Source: Datura wrightii
Taxonomy: Eukaryota > Streptophyta > Magnoliopsida > Solanales > Solanaceae
NCBI GenBank assembly: GCA_035772735.1
Contig: JASDFA010000003.1
Coordinates: forward strand, 157,101,001-157,165,000
Direction: 5' to 3'
DNA: 64,000 nt
This document shows positions 1 through 11,890 of the stretch, one piece after another; the stretch's first letter is position 1, and each line of letters starts with the position of its first letter. The notes below the pieces were generated by a model that did not search any database, was not told the origin of the DNA, and was given only the letters and a program-made list of their open reading frames with translations. The position numbers were made by a program, and so were the translations under genes.

Positions 1-250
1 AGAATATATGCTAAGAGCGTGTGCGATCGATCTTAAGGGCAGTTCGAACGACCATTTGCCTCTTATCGAGTTTGCATACAACAAAATCTATCACTCTAGT
101 ATTTAGATGGCTCTGTTCGAGGCATTATATGGTAGGAGGTGCAGATCTCCTATAGGGTGATTTGAGTTTGGAGAAGCTACCCTGATAGGGCAAGACTCAG
201 TTCATAAGGCAATGCCAAAAGTCCAACTAATCCGGGAAAGATTGAAAAAA
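1..250 (+). pseudogene. Ty3/gypsy integrase C-terminal fragment (family B-like)
   Basis: The plus strand reads as the end of a gypsy integrase catalytic domain: after the DDE region come LPLIEFAYN and ALYGRRCRSPI, which match positions 28400-28600 of the family B element in this window. The reading is broken by in-frame stops (for example a TAG where the family B copy reads CAG near 104). The fragment is cut by the window start on the left. On the right it joins directly to an LTR end near 245-255. It is a dead remnant; the intact protein would insert retroelement cDNA into the chromosome. Confidence 0.8.
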
Positions 251-254
251 GCCC

Positions 255-359
255 ATTCATTTCTTGAATTAAGTGTCGAACGTGCCCATGTCCAGTCAGG
301 TTAGTTAAGACCAATATGGCACCAGGTGCCAGTCATACCTCCCAAGGTGGGGCGTGAAA
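255..359 (+). repeat. 3' end of a family A LTR (truncated)
   Basis: This stretch matches 20155-20256 almost base for base, including GGCACCAGGTGCCAGTC and the terminal GGGGCGTGA. The last bases read AAA instead of the usual ACA. A primer binding site follows four bases later, so this is the U5 end of a 5' LTR. The rest of the LTR is missing; the join to the integrase fragment lies in a short shared AGCCC(A/G)TTCATTT. Confidence 0.75.
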
Positions 360-363
360 AACT

Positions 364-375
364 TGGTATCAGAGC
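364..375 (+). other. Primer binding site, initiator tRNA-Met type
   Basis: TGGTATCAGAGC, complementary to the 3' end of plant initiator tRNA-Met, lies a few bases after the LTR end, as required for minus-strand priming. It fixes the plus-strand polarity of this element. Confidence 0.85.
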
Positions 376-572
376 ACGTCATATCCCAGGGAATCTGCAA
401 GCCGTGTCAAATAGAGTCTTGTATATGGGTGTGTTGTGCACCATATTCTATAGGCAGGAGGCTGTAAGGCATAATAGTGTGGTTACTCTTCTTTCTCCTC
501 CAGTCGTGCTATAGAGTTGTGTTGTATAGGGTAACTTCCTGAGCTTATGTTATCCTATTTATTTACAGATAA
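376..572 (+). other. Leader between primer site and gag
   Basis: Non-coding leader of the family A element. It is recognisably the same as the reverse complement of 60832-61027 and of 11900-12124 (shared ...GGAATCTGCAAGCC... and GTGTTGTGCACCATA). It would carry the packaging and dimerisation signals of the RNA. Any frame open here is incidental. Confidence 0.55.
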
Positions 573-1309
573 ATGTCAGACATACGTCAGACCGTGACTA
601 GTCGAGATTTGGATGTGGAAGCAGGAGAGGGCACTAGTAGGGGACCACATGCAGAGTCGGCCAAATATGAGGGCGACAGGGGGACACCACCTCGATCTCC
701 CCAGCACCCACCACCACATTCAGAGCCCACTAGAGCAGCAGATATATCAGCACCACCCCCAGCTATACCTGCACCATCAGATCAGGAGTTCAGGGGTGCT
801 TTTTATGTGTTGATACAGATGATGGCTACCCAGCGTAAGCCTTAGCCGGTAGTACCAGCTGCCGTTGAGCCCGCTAAGGGGCCCGGTAGTTCGAGAGTTC
901 GTGAGTTTCTGGCTTTGAGTCCCTTGCAGTTTATAGGGACGGATCATAGAGAGGACCCCCAGAACATTATAGACCAGCTGCAGAGGATATTCAAGGTCAT
1001 GCATGCCTCATCCATAGAATCAGTCGAGCTAGCAGTATTCAAATTACGAGATGTAGCGGTTTTGTGGTACGAGAGTTGGGAGAGATCCCAAGGCAGATAT
1101 GTACCTCCACCTACATGGCCTATCTTTTATGAGGCTTTCATAGATCATTATTTGCCTTGAGAGGTTCGGCAAGCCAGAGTAGAGCAGTTTTTGCATTTAG
1201 AGCAGGGCAGAATGAGTGTCAGAGAATATGCATTGAGGTTTGACTCCTTAGCCAGGTATGCACCCTCATTTGTTGACACCACATCAGTCAGGGTGCACTA
1301 GTTTATTAT
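573..1309 (+). pseudogene. Family A gag, N-terminal part
   Basis: Starts at ATG 573 with MSDIRQ, homologous to the gag start at 60831 (minus) of the best copy. A proline-rich, low-complexity N-terminal segment (about residues 25-75) ends at a TAG at 843. Beyond it the retrotransposon gag core is visible in the third forward frame from about 915 (QFIGTDHREDPQN, LWYESWERS) to a TGA at 1158, then REYALRFDSLARYAP by eye up to 1300. The gene is cut at 1309 by a solo LTR and resumes at 3795. It carries at least two stops and a frame change, so it is not functional. Confidence 0.8.
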
Positions 1310-1379
1310 TATAATGCCCCGAAAACTCAAAATCTAATTTCGGGAATTAAATTAGAAAATCTGAAAACTGCAGAAATGT

Positions 1380-1815
1380 TGTAGAACGACCCACTCAACG
1401 AATTGTTAAGGGACCTAACAACTCATTTGGTCAACCATGAGAAGGATGCCTAAGAAAAGTCAGTGTTCCCACGGGCTACCTCATGAGTCGTGGCCAGGTC
1501 CCACGACTCGTTAAGTCACTCATTGTTAGACCAGATTCCAGAAACTTCAGAAGTTGGCAGTGTTCTTGACGGGTGGTCGCCATGAGTCGTCATCAGTAGG
1601 AACGACTCGTTGAGTGACCCATTAACAGCCTTGTATTATTTTCCCAGGGGGTGAGACATTATGGTCGACGACTGGTGAGCACGAGTCATGTCCAGTAACC
1701 ATGGCTCGTTAAGTCACTCATGGCCACCTACTGAAGATTCCAGGCAGTGCCCCTGACGAGCATGACCACGAGTCATTTACAGATGCCACGACTCGTTAGG
1801 TCACCCGTTAGGGAC
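1380..1815 (+). repeat. Inverted-repeat array in the U3 of the family B solo LTR
   Basis: Repeated ACGAGTCGT / ACGACTCGT-type words, which are reverse complements of each other, alternate along about 430 bp, each followed by TTAAGTCACTCAT- or TTAGGTCACCCG-like spacers. Several have decayed at CpG (ATGAGTCGT, ATGACTCAT). The same array lies at the same place in the other family B LTRs (22024-22280, 29900-30360). Confidence 0.75.
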
Positions 1816-2359
1816 ACATGAAAGTTTTTCCCAGCGAATGTCTAAGGTCTATTTAGTAATTTCCTACCCTCCCAAGCTCTAAACCACATCGTTTTGAATG
1901 TAAATTCAGATTTATTAGAGGGTTGGGATGGTTCCTTCCCTCATTCTCACGTTATTTCTTAGAAAATTATCGAAGGTTCTCTCAAGAAACTCTCAACCAA
2001 GCGTAGGGTTTTCCTCCATTGTAGAAGTTCAAGTCTCCTTCTTCAAGAAACCTCAACTCAGATATGTGGGGTTTTAGGAAGGGGATGGTTCTTCCCTTGT
2101 GCCCCCAAAATCCTCCTCAATTTCCTCTATCAGTTTTAAGCCCAAAGATTTTGAGTATGAAAAAGATTCATGTTTATGTTTGTTGATTCCACTTAGAATG
2201 TTGTTCATGTATATTGTTGATATGATCCCCATAAATTCCTTATCAAGTTGTCAGTGTTTATACGAAACTGAATCTAAGCCCCAACTTTCAAGTATGATTT
2301 TGTTTATTACACTTCCTCTAGTGAGGGGAGAATGATTTGGGTTGAACTTTCTAAAATTT

Positions 2360-2382
2360 CATATATATATATATATATATAT
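2360..2382. repeat. (AT)n microsatellite in LTR
   Basis: A run of AT dinucleotides at the position that holds (AT)n in the LTR at 22825 and (TG)n in the LTR at 30913. Confidence 0.9.
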
Positions 2383-3794
2383 GTATATGTATATGTTGAG
2401 TAAATATTCCATTAATGAGAATGACTTTAGCCCTGTTGAATGAAATTCCTAGAATTCTTGAAATTACTCTATATTATGAAATTCTCGTATTGTTGGGATA
2501 AGTTGAGTTCTCTATTAGCTGCTAGTAGTTCAGACTAGTTAGAACGTAAAGTCTCTTCAGAATCTTTCAGAAAATTGTCAACTGATCAGTTTGACTTCAG
2601 TCTTATTTCGAGGTGTTAGTGGGGCCTCTCAGTTATCAGAATCAGACTCAGATTATAGTTTTGGTCCGTTAGGCGACATAACATTCTAGCATATAGCTCT
2701 AACAAGCCCTAGGACCCCAGTTCAGTTACAGCTTGTTCTTAGACGGTTATGACACTTTTGGATAAGCAGCTCTGACCAGTTAAGAACCCAGTTTTAGAAT
2801 CTGGTCCGATAAGACTCTCAGGGTGCATACAACTATATGTCCCTGACTAGTCTTGGACCCCGGTTTCGAGCTATCAGCTTAGTAGATTAGTTTGAGTTTT
2901 CCAGGGGGAGTAGAACTTAGCACCGAGCGGGTCGGGGTTCCAGTGTACCTAGGTTCCCAAAACTACATTGCCAACTTAGGTTACAGATTATTGGCCTGAT
3001 TGGCCCCAGACTTTTGTGATCACTCAGTTCATGCCTTTATACCTAGCAAGGTATATTGGTCCTACCGGTGGAGTGTATACATCGGACTCCACATCTAGCT
3101 CACGTGGTTATATTTCGGTTATATACTCTCCCACTAGTCAGTCCAGTCCTGTATCAGAATAAGTAGATCAGTTCAGTATAGTATCTCAGATTCACTGTTT
3201 CAGACTTAGGGTAAGTCCTTGACCATCAGACAGGGTCATCTTGACCATTTCAAATTATATTAGTGGTTCAGTTCAGCTTACCTGTTGGTCATTGCGTGTC
3301 ATTTCAATTCAGACTTTATATTCAGCTATGTTCCTCCTACTCACTCAGTACATTCAAAGTACTGACGCATACTTTTATGCTGTATCATTTCATGATACAG
3401 CTGCAGGTTCTCATACTCAGCACCGTTAGTTGACGCAGTTCAGATTCTCCATCGTAGCAGTTGTAGTGTGAGTCCTCATCATCCGAGGGCACTATTTTCC
3501 TTCTTTCGGTCATGTATTAGTTTCAGTTAGACTTAGAGTTAGCTGGGGACTTGTCCCAGCAACTCCTCTATTAGATGGCTTTCAGACAGACATGATTTTC
3601 AGATTTATCAGTATTATTCGATTGTTTGAACTTTCCAGACTTGTCTCTTAAATATTTTATGATACTATTTCAAAGTTTTGTTGTTCTTGTTTACTTAGAA
3701 TGCTAGTAACTGATAGACAGGGTTTACTTGGGGTCACTTGTGGCTTCAAGTACCGTGTTACGCCCAGGGTGTAGGCTCGGGGAGTGACAATTAT

Positions 3795-4170
3795 GGGGCT
3801 TGCGCCAAAATATATAGAATCTTGCATTACATCCACTCTGCGAGAGGATATGGACATTTCACTGATCCAGGATTTTGCTCAAAATATAGATGAACTCAGA
3901 CAGCGCCAGTATGCTATGGAAAAGTCAGGCCAGGAGCAGCGTCGGAGGGCTAGATCCGCAGATTTCCAAGCAGATTTTCAGGGCGGGCCCAGACCCTGTT
4001 TCTCAGGCAGCCACCCAAGCCACCATTTCCGCAGCAATAGGGCAGCAGATGAGATCATCGGAGGCAGTCAGGCCCTGGCGAAAGTTCACGAGCGCCAAGC
4101 TCGCAGCAGCAGAGAGGGAAAGACCAGACAGAGTTAGCAATGCCCCGATGCAGTACTTGCCATAAATAGT
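3795..4170 (+). pseudogene. Family A gag, C-terminal part
   Basis: Continues the gag broken at 1309: MGLAPKYIESCITSTLREDM and ISLIQDFAQNIDELRQRQ match the best copy (minus strand near 60050-59950). A basic, glutamine- and arginine-rich stretch follows, with a frame change around 3950-4000. The start of the zinc-knuckle region (a short C..C stretch near 4140) is reached just before the sequence is cut at 4170 by the next LTR. Nothing of pol follows, so the rest of this element has been lost or lies beyond the later insertions. Confidence 0.78.
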
Positions 4171-4728
4171 TGTTGACACCCAATTTTGACCTCCCTACGC
4201 CCCGCATATGCTGCTTATATATGTATATTTTATTAACTTTTTTACACAATTGTTTTGCTTGTATTCATGCTTTAGAAATAATTAATTATCATAATTCTTG
4301 CAAAAATTATTTTAAATTGCATATACATATATATATATATATATATGTATGTATATATAATTTGCATTAATTTTAATATATTAATTTTCTGACATTAATT
4401 AATTGTATCATATATGGTATATTTCATGTTAATACATGTATCTTTAATTTTAAAAAAAACATTTATTTTAAGATATATAGTTTACTTAATTTATATAAAT
4501 TATTTACATGATAATATTTATATAATTTTAACTAAATTTTATAAATTTATTTGCTTAATAATATTACTTGGAATTATAAATTATTTTTGTTAATAATAAA
4601 ATTTGTATAATTTTTAATAAATTAATTATATTTTCTAGTCATTATTTATAAAATATAATATTTTATTAATTATATAATATTTACATAAGTCTATTCAATT
4701 TTATAACTTATTTATATTGATAATAATG
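4171..4728 (+). repeat. Left part of a long AT-rich LTR (family F, possibly Tat/Ogre)
   Basis: Begins TGTTGACACCCAATTTTGAC, a typical LTR start in plus orientation, right after gag. It runs into very AT-rich DNA with a (TA)n stretch near 4328-4346. A family A element interrupts it at 4729; the sequence resumes at 14978 after the TAATG duplication. No coding sequence is seen. The clade is a guess from the start sequence and great length. Confidence 0.5.
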
Positions 4729-7568
4729 TGTCACGCCCCGCCTTGGGGGGCATGACTGGCACCTGGTGCCCTACTAGGACCTGACTCGCTGGACTATTAA
4801 GCCTGGGCACATCTGGTGCCTGGCTGGCTCTAACTCACATTTCTGGAAACAAAGGGCTATATAACGGCTGTAAACACAGCCCCCGGCCTATTGGCCTATA
4901 GCCTTCTGTACTTGTATTATCAGCTGACCAGAAACAAGGTAATTCAGGGGAACCTATGCGGGCCGACAAGGCCACCATGCTGTCTAGTTATCTGCAATTC
5001 AATCATAACGTATTAAAAAGCTACGTGACCGACAAGGTCACCACTACTGAGAACTATGGCCCCACACGACCATCACAATAGAAAGAAGGAATGCTAACAA
5101 CTATACCACTGCACGGCCTCTCACAACCGGCTCATCTGACCACAGGGAATATAAACAGACTGCAAGCCTCTAGGAAGGATAATAGAAATGATCGGGACAG
5201 GGCCCCGACCTACCCGTACTGTACAATAAAAAGAACTGGACTACACCTCTAGAAATTCAGTCTCCGGATGACAGGAGCTGAATACTCAACCGCTGATGGG
5301 GATCACGTAGTATCGCCTGCTCGTCTATGGGTACCTGCAGGCAAGTAATGCAGCGCCCCACTGGGCGTCAGTACCGCTGGTACTGAGTATGTAAAGCAAC
5401 TGAAATAATATAACTCAAAATAACATCTAAAAGCAATAATATGACTGATGAAGCTGAAGTAGAAGGAATAACTTAACTGTCTGATAATGTAAACCTTACC
5501 TTCTCAAAATCTTTACTGGAAGGGATAAGAGTCATACCTGGAACGTATCGTGCTACTGCTGATCTACTTGTATCTAACATAACATGGCATAATATGAAAT
5601 AACATAACATAGCACACACAAACCTTACCCGGCCCCCATAAGCGTGGAGGTACAACCAACACAGAATCTATACCCCTACCCTGGTCATCCCATCTCCTAT
5701 AGTGGCTGTAAGCATCCTGCCGGTCCCAGGGTATGCACTCGGGCTCGCTGAGCCCCTGACTATAACTGCATCTGAGTCCGAAGGACTCCTGAATCTGCAC
5801 CCGTGCATATCCGCTCGACTTGGGTGTGTAAGGGCCGATCAAGGCACAAATATGGGGGAAAAACTGGCATCCCATCTTCGTCCCCTGGCGGGACGGCATG
5901 CCACTCCGTAGAGTGACGTATCCTCGTCCTCTGGCGGATGAGTCGACACATCTATTAACCCTGGGCGGTCATGGATGCTAGGTAATCCAACCCCAAACAA
6001 CACAACGGTCTCAACTGGTAATACTGTCTGGGTATCTCACATGCTGAGGCTAATAAGGGTGAAGTATCATATATATTACATGCTGAGCTAATGATAGTAA
6101 TTTGCACGTATGTAATACGTGCTGAGGCAGGTAAAGATATATGAATATGAATATAGTCTCCTGCCGGCTGTACTGGGCAAATGCTATATAAGACAATGTT
6201 TCTACTGAAAATTCTGTTGTTTACTAAGTTTCTGTATACACTATATGCTGGACCAGTGATAGAAATAGGTATATACTTAATACATGTTGAGACTGGAAAT
6301 ACTATATACGTATGTATGAATATAGTCTTCTGCCATACTATACTGAGGCTAATGCTGAACATGATATAGACTTCCTGCTCAAACTATACTGTATACTGAT
6401 TTTCTATAGTAACATGAGTTACTATTCCTGACATACTTTCTAAACTTTATTTTAGTCTACTATTCTATGTCTGAAATGCTTTACGGATACTAAACTACTC
6501 CACGGGGTTTCAGCTGAACACAACAATATCTTAACGTAGCATATTACATCACATACTGACAGGTCTCGTACACTTTACAGCCCAATGCTTCTCATGTTGT
6601 ACCAATGTTCATAATAACGCAATACTGAACTATACTGTATCTGAGATATTATCTGACTATCTGATGTTGCTTTACTAACTTTGATTCTGAGTATATTTAT
6701 ATCATAATATCATAAAAGCATGCTTACTAAATTCAAACTGGACTTAGTGCTTGACTTATAAGTTCTTTTTTTTGTACATCATGCTATCTATCGTACTGGA
6801 TTACTAACTTGCCGAAGGAATTAGCTTTACATACCTTATCCTTGAATTATTCGTCTGTCGGACGAGGCTCGGCCGGTACTTCACTGTTTTCTCCTTACTG
6901 CATTCATAAACATATCAATTAACACTAAATACAACTTTATTTCAAAAGGCAACGTCACTTTCGATATAGTTTATAGCCTAAACTTAGGCTTATCGAAAGA
7001 CGGCCAGAAACTCGCTATTTTTCAGCGGCCCAGAAGGGAGAAATATTTATTTCTCGGCTAGGAACACATAGACACTAATTTAGAGCAATTCCACTTACCT
7101 TAGCTCGGTGACTCGACGATTCGCCGGCCGTATTTTACGAAACTAAATCTGTAGGAATGCTCTCTGCTGCTAAATACTTCGGTATCTAGGATTAATTTGA
7201 GTTTGGGAAGCGTTTGGCAGCGTAATTGAACGAAAATTATTTAATTTCTTCATTCTTTTCTTCTCTCTCAGCGTTTGCCTCTGTTCTCTGGAAAATTTTT
7301 AAAGGTTATAGCATTTAAAACCGAAGTGGGGCTTTATATACTTGGGCCTGAACCTGGGCAACGTGTCACGGAGCCATCGCGGAGGCCTCACCTCCGTGAC
7401 ACGCTGCCATCGCGGAGGGGCTCTGCCTCGGCTCCTCCCGCGATGGTTCGACGGGTTTCTCGTCCGTTCTTTTTCCCGGGCCTTTCTCTAGCACGTATGA
7501 CCTTAAAATACGCTTAACCAACGTGCGAATAGGTCATCTAGGTGTCGGGAATTCTACGGGGTATAACA
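4729..7568 (-). repeat. 3' LTR of the non-coding family A element
   Basis: On the plus strand it reads TGTCACGCCCCGCC... to ...GGGGTATAACA, so in element sense it starts TGTTATACCCC and ends GGGGCGTGACA. It pairs base for base with 12141-14972. Many short frames are open inside it on both strands (for example around 5564-6369 and 7275-7517), but none resembles a protein and the paired LTR carries the same ones. Confidence 0.93.
7332..7340 (-). promoter_or_regulatory. TATA box of the family A LTR
   Basis: TATATAAAG on the minus strand. Just upstream in element sense (7355-7445) lie GC-rich repeats containing CTCCGCGATGG and CACGGAGG, which are also present in the other family A LTRs. This is the likely U3 promoter of the element. 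Confidence 0.6.
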
Positions 7569-7570
7569 TT

Positions 7571-7602
7571 CTCCCCCCCTTAAGAACATTCGTCCTCGAA
7601 TG
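7571..7602 (-). other. Polypurine tract and adjoining palindrome
   Basis: The minus strand reads TAAGGGGGGGAG next to the 3' LTR, the plus-strand priming site. Immediately upstream in element sense is ACATTCGAGGACGAATGT, an inverted repeat conserved before the purine tract in the other elements here. Confidence 0.8.
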
Positions 7603-7904
7603 TATACTGCCATCTAGAGGACTTACTTAGCTTACTTGTTTAGAAAAATTTCGGCAGAGTATCCCCTGTAATATGGACTATAGCAAAAACCTGAAATGCA
7701 AAAAAGTCCAACACAGGCACTGCACGTAATATTCTAGGATCCACTGGATAACTAAATATCAATCTTTCTCATTTACAGACATACAACCATATGGTACTAC
7801 ATGAGTAATAATACGGGCATACCTGTCACCTAACTGGGCCTGAAATAGGTGAGGATATCTGGTCCTCATATCTTCCTCTGCTCCCCAAGTTATCTTCTCT
7901 CGGT

Positions 7905-9530
7905 TCTTGTTACGCCCTAATACCTTGATAGACGCAATATCTTTAGTGCGGAGTCTGCGAATCTATCTGTCTAGGATAGCTACTGGGACCGACCTCTTCA
8001 TAGGCCAACTTCTTCGTAACCTGGATATTCTGGACTGGGACTACTCTGGACGGGTCCCCTATGCATTTCCTCAGCATAGCTACATAACAGACCGGATATA
8101 TGGATTCTAATTCTGGAGGCAAATTCAACTAATGGTAACTGCTCATTTTGGCTATTATCGAAATCTAGCACATGTCTTCGAGCGTCTGAACTGGGCGCTC
8201 AGCCTGCTCATCTGTCTGAGAATAGAACGCTGTACTTAAATTAATCTGCGTGCCCAAACCTTTCTGAAATGATTGACAGAATCTAGCTGTAAATTGTGCT
8301 CCTTCGTCTGAAATAATGGATACTGGTATTCCATGTAATCTGACTACCTTTCTGATATACAACTCAGCATAATCTTTGGCCGAGGAAGCAGCTCTTACTG
8401 GCGAGAACTGAGCTGATTTTTGTCAATCTGTCACTTATCACTCATATAGAGTCATGTCTGTGTTTAGTACGGGGTAATCTTGCTATAAAATTCATATTCA
8501 TCGCTTCTCATTTCCAAAGAGGCACAGCTATGTTCTAAACTAACCTGCCTGGTTTATGATATTCTGCCTTCAACTGTTGGCAGTTAGGACACTGGGATAC
8601 CAGTAGTTCTTTTTAATGTCATGGTACCTCTTTGTCGTATCGGGATGAATGGAATAGCGGGCGTAATGTACTTCGCTCATAACCTACTGGCGATGCCCCA
8701 AAATATCTGGAGTACAAATGCGGCCTTTATATCGCCACACTTCATCCCCGGGTATTTGAAAATATGTCATCTCTCCTTACTGAATCTTGTGTTCAAGTTA
8801 AACCTGGCTAGGGTTTCTATACTGCCGTTCCTTTACTTCCACCTCTAACCGCAATACTGCGATATTCTGTACTATCATTCTGTTATCCTTTATTTCTGCT
8901 ATGCGAACGGCTAGACCGGCTAACTAGTAAAATTCTCGGGCCTACTCCCGCTGTTCAGGCGGTAAGTATGCCAACTCCCCATAGATCTATGGCTAAGGGC
9001 GTCTGCTACCATGTTAGCCCTTCCTGGATGATACAAAATTTTCGCTCTTGTAAGGCATAAGCTACTGCAGCTAACTGGGTAATACCCAAGTCGTGGGTGA
9101 GATAATTCTTTTCACGTTTCTTCAATTGCCTGAAAGTATAAACTGTTACTTTACCATGCTGCACCAATCCTCTGTACCTTCTGGCGATACTAACACTTGA
9201 GCTGATGTTAACCTGGCTTTTAACTCTTGGAAGTTCTGCTCACACACCTCAGTCTACTGAAACTTCGCGGCCTTCTGTGTCAACTTAGTGAGAGGTGCTA
9301 TTTAAGGTGGAAAATCCTTCCATAGACCCTCTGCGGTATTCGGCTTACCGCAGGGACTGCGTACTTCGGTCGGAGTGGTAGGTCTGGCTGTGTCTTCGCT
9401 ATTTCGATTTTCTGTGTATCTGTCTGTACACCAACCTTCGACACAATGTGACCAAAAAAAGCTACTAAACTCAATCAAAATTTACATTTACAAAATTTGA
9501 CATATAACTGACGGTCATACTGGTTTATTA
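7905..9530 (-). pseudogene. Remnants of integrase, RNase H and RT C-terminus
   Basis: Read on the minus strand from high to low coordinates, this holds fragments in normal pol order. RT C-terminal residues and RNase H lie near 9530-9100. The end of RNase H lies near 9000-9060 (ILYHPGRANMVADA-like). The integrase DDE segment lies at 8165-8362 (SIISDEGAQFT, TDEQAERPVQTLED), with its C-terminal strand at 7943-8128 (LPPELESIYPV). A chromodomain-like tail ends near 7830-7905. Stops and frame changes occur every few tens of codons. Integrase keeps the second catalytic Asp (SDEG) that the two better copies have lost. Not functional. Confidence 0.72.
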
Positions 9531-11890
9531 TACCGGAGAATCTGACAAGTAATCTACCGGTATAGTTAGAGCTTATCTGGCCTTCTGGCCGCATGCTAAG
9601 GCTACTTATTGTTGGGATAACCTGAACGACTGTCTGCGCACCTTGTGCCTTTATCTGATCAGAGGGTCCTAATACTGACCATGATCTCTAATGATCTGGC
9701 TACATAACCTTAAATGACTGAATAGTCGGGTTGAATGACCCGAATGTGACAGTAGTCTAGTAATGCTCTAACTGTACTACTTGAGTACTTATAGTTTGTG
9801 CATCAGCGCCAACTCGTGGGCATCTAATTGCTCTGTTATTTTGCTTAAACCACTGTAAGGATGGACTTAATCAACTTACTCCCAGGCGATCAGTCTCTGG
9901 ATCTCCACGGGGAGTCTACTGATCCCCTGGTCTTAATAAACACTATGCTAGCAGGGTACCGTTAATTTCTTATGCCTCGTGTGTATCCACTTGGATTTAT
10001 ACTGCTATTATGGGGAATTCTCGGTCTTATGAGCTATTCTGTAAATACTGGCCCTCTGCTAGGGCTCTGTATCTAAATACCTTACGAAAACTAGCTGAAA
10101 TACTAGTCTATCGCTGACTGCTGATGTGGACCCTTCCTTGGGGTACCCACGGGTATTCTGACTGGGATGGCCGGCTGACTTATGAGGTGTCCTACATAAC
10201 AACTGCTAGGTTGGCTAAGGCCGACTGTCGCCCACAAGGCTGGGAAAACGACGTATGACCACTTAGCATGCTAGAACAATTCTGGTATTGCTAATCTCTG
10301 AAATTTGCCTATTCGGTCTCTAATCCTGGTTCCAGCAAATGCACTACTATTACCGATCTTCAGGGATACCTCCCTACTAATGCAGGCGACAGCTGGTCAG
10401 TAGACTGTCTAACTGCGCCCTCATCATCTAGCCATCTGTCTTAGGTCAATAATTCTGGTAAGCTCATAGAGCCTAGATCCGACAACAACACATGAATCTA
10501 TCAACTTAATAACTGAGAACTGAGATAGTTTTTATGACTTCATACGTAACTCATACTTAATCCGCCCTCTCTCTTCTTCTTTTCTTTTTTTTTTTAGTCC
10601 CCCAATGCAATTTGTATAGGCTTTCTATTACTAATCAGCATCTGTGATTGTAGCCCTTATAGGCAGCCACTCACAACCTATCTATTATCTGTATATCTAT
10701 ATATCGCTAGCTACGTACAATATGTACTGATTTCTGCGGTAGTTCATAATCTCTGACAGGTTCTGCTGAGTCTCACATCGTACATGATACATTGCTTCTA
10801 TGTCCTAATACCATCTCTTGCCCTGACTTATCATTTCATTGCATTGCTACCCCATTCTGAAAGTAACATCATAAACATTCTAGTTATTGTCTGCTGTTTG
10901 AAATTCCGCCACTCTTGCGATGTGGGGGTCAACATTCGAATCCTGTAGCCTTACTAGGCATATATTGAGAGCCCATGTCTATCTGCTGGGCCTTATCTCT
11001 AGGCCACACTAGATTAGAATTGGTGTATCGGTAACTTCTTAACTTTTCCATAGCGGACATACTGCGGTATTCTGAACCGCGATCTTACTGTCAGCGCGAA
11101 GCTTAATCCTTAATACAATACTTTATCAATCCGGGGTAGTTCTAATTTTCCCACAAGATCTGACATTCCTCCTTCTTCCTCTCATCTTGCTTAAACTGAA
11201 CTCTAGGGTTCAAGGTACCTGCCTTTCATTGCTAATGAAATTACTGATCCAGCCTCGGCCTATACTCCTTCTGGCGTATATTCAAGCCCATCTGATTCAC
11301 CTGACCTCTATATCTTTCGAGGTCACAACTAGATCATAACTATAATCTTACAGGTATGTCTTACTATCTGTTAGCGTACATGGCAGACTTGGCCTTTTTC
11401 TGACTCAAACTTGACTATTATTAGACATTCATCCCTAGCAGGTCTGTTACCCCTACTTCGGGTAAGCTAACAGTCTTACTTTCTTTACTGGCTTGTTATC
11501 ATAAGGGTCTGTACAGCTTACGTAATCATAAGGGCTCTCTATATTTTCTACTACTTACTAGGATCAATCAACCCTTTTCGTATTGCAACAATAAAAGCGT
11601 TCAACTGTACCGCACCCAAAAAGATGTATTTGGGATTCCTGCATTCTTTTTCTCTTTCTTATACTTACCTGGTGGTCTGACCTTATCTGTAATCATAATC
11701 AGATCTTATATAACTAATAAGTAAATCAACTCATATGTATATTATACTTCTGACTTCCTATTCTGACGTTATCAACGTATACTAGGAATAATGCCAATAA
11801 AGGTATCACGCTGGGATGTCTCTGATACCTCTTCCTGCTGCTGTAGTTATCATGTTACTGACGGATGCTCTCTTCCGTTGCTATTTCTGA
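9531..11890 (-). other. Internal stretch of unknown origin replacing gag-protease-RT
   Basis: Where the coding copy (53220-63608) has RT, protease and gag, this element has about 2.4 kb with no frame longer than about 60 codons and no match that I can see to those genes. It holds no clear repeat apart from a T-run near 10580. It may be retroelement sequence decayed beyond recognition or foreign filler. Confidence 0.5.

Larger units (their letters stand above)
1310..3789 (+). mobile_element. Solo LTR, family B, with 5-bp target duplication
   Basis: A 2480-bp LTR inserted in the gag gene. The 5' end is TATAATGCCCCGAAAAC (family consensus TGTAATGCCCC..., so the terminal TG has mutated) and the 3' end is GGGGAGTGACA. 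It is flanked by perfect ATTAT repeats at 1305-1309 and 3790-3794, and the gag reading resumes exactly after the second repeat. No internal region is present, so the element was reduced by LTR-LTR recombination. It matches 29819-32382 along its length: inverted-repeat array near 1380-1815, AT microsatellite at 2360, and the CAGTACATTCAAAGTACTG motif near 3345. Confidence 0.92.

Noticed and set aside
364..375. tRNA-like sequence
   Set aside because: Only the 12-18 bases complementary to a tRNA 3' end are present at each site. No tRNA cloverleaf surrounds them; they are primer binding sites.
5564..6369. Frames of 110-135 codons on both strands of the family A LTR
   Set aside because: The paired LTR repeats them, they overlap in several frames and contain no recognisable motif. 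They are chance frames in LTR sequence.
7355..7445. GC-rich inverted repeat resembling a bacterial terminator
   Set aside because: There is no T-run in the right place and the context is the U3 of a plant LTR, upstream of its TATA box.
7275..7517. 80-codon frame repeated at 14679-14921
   Set aside because: It is conserved only because both copies are LTRs of one element. It spans the antisense of the TATA box and GC-rich repeats.
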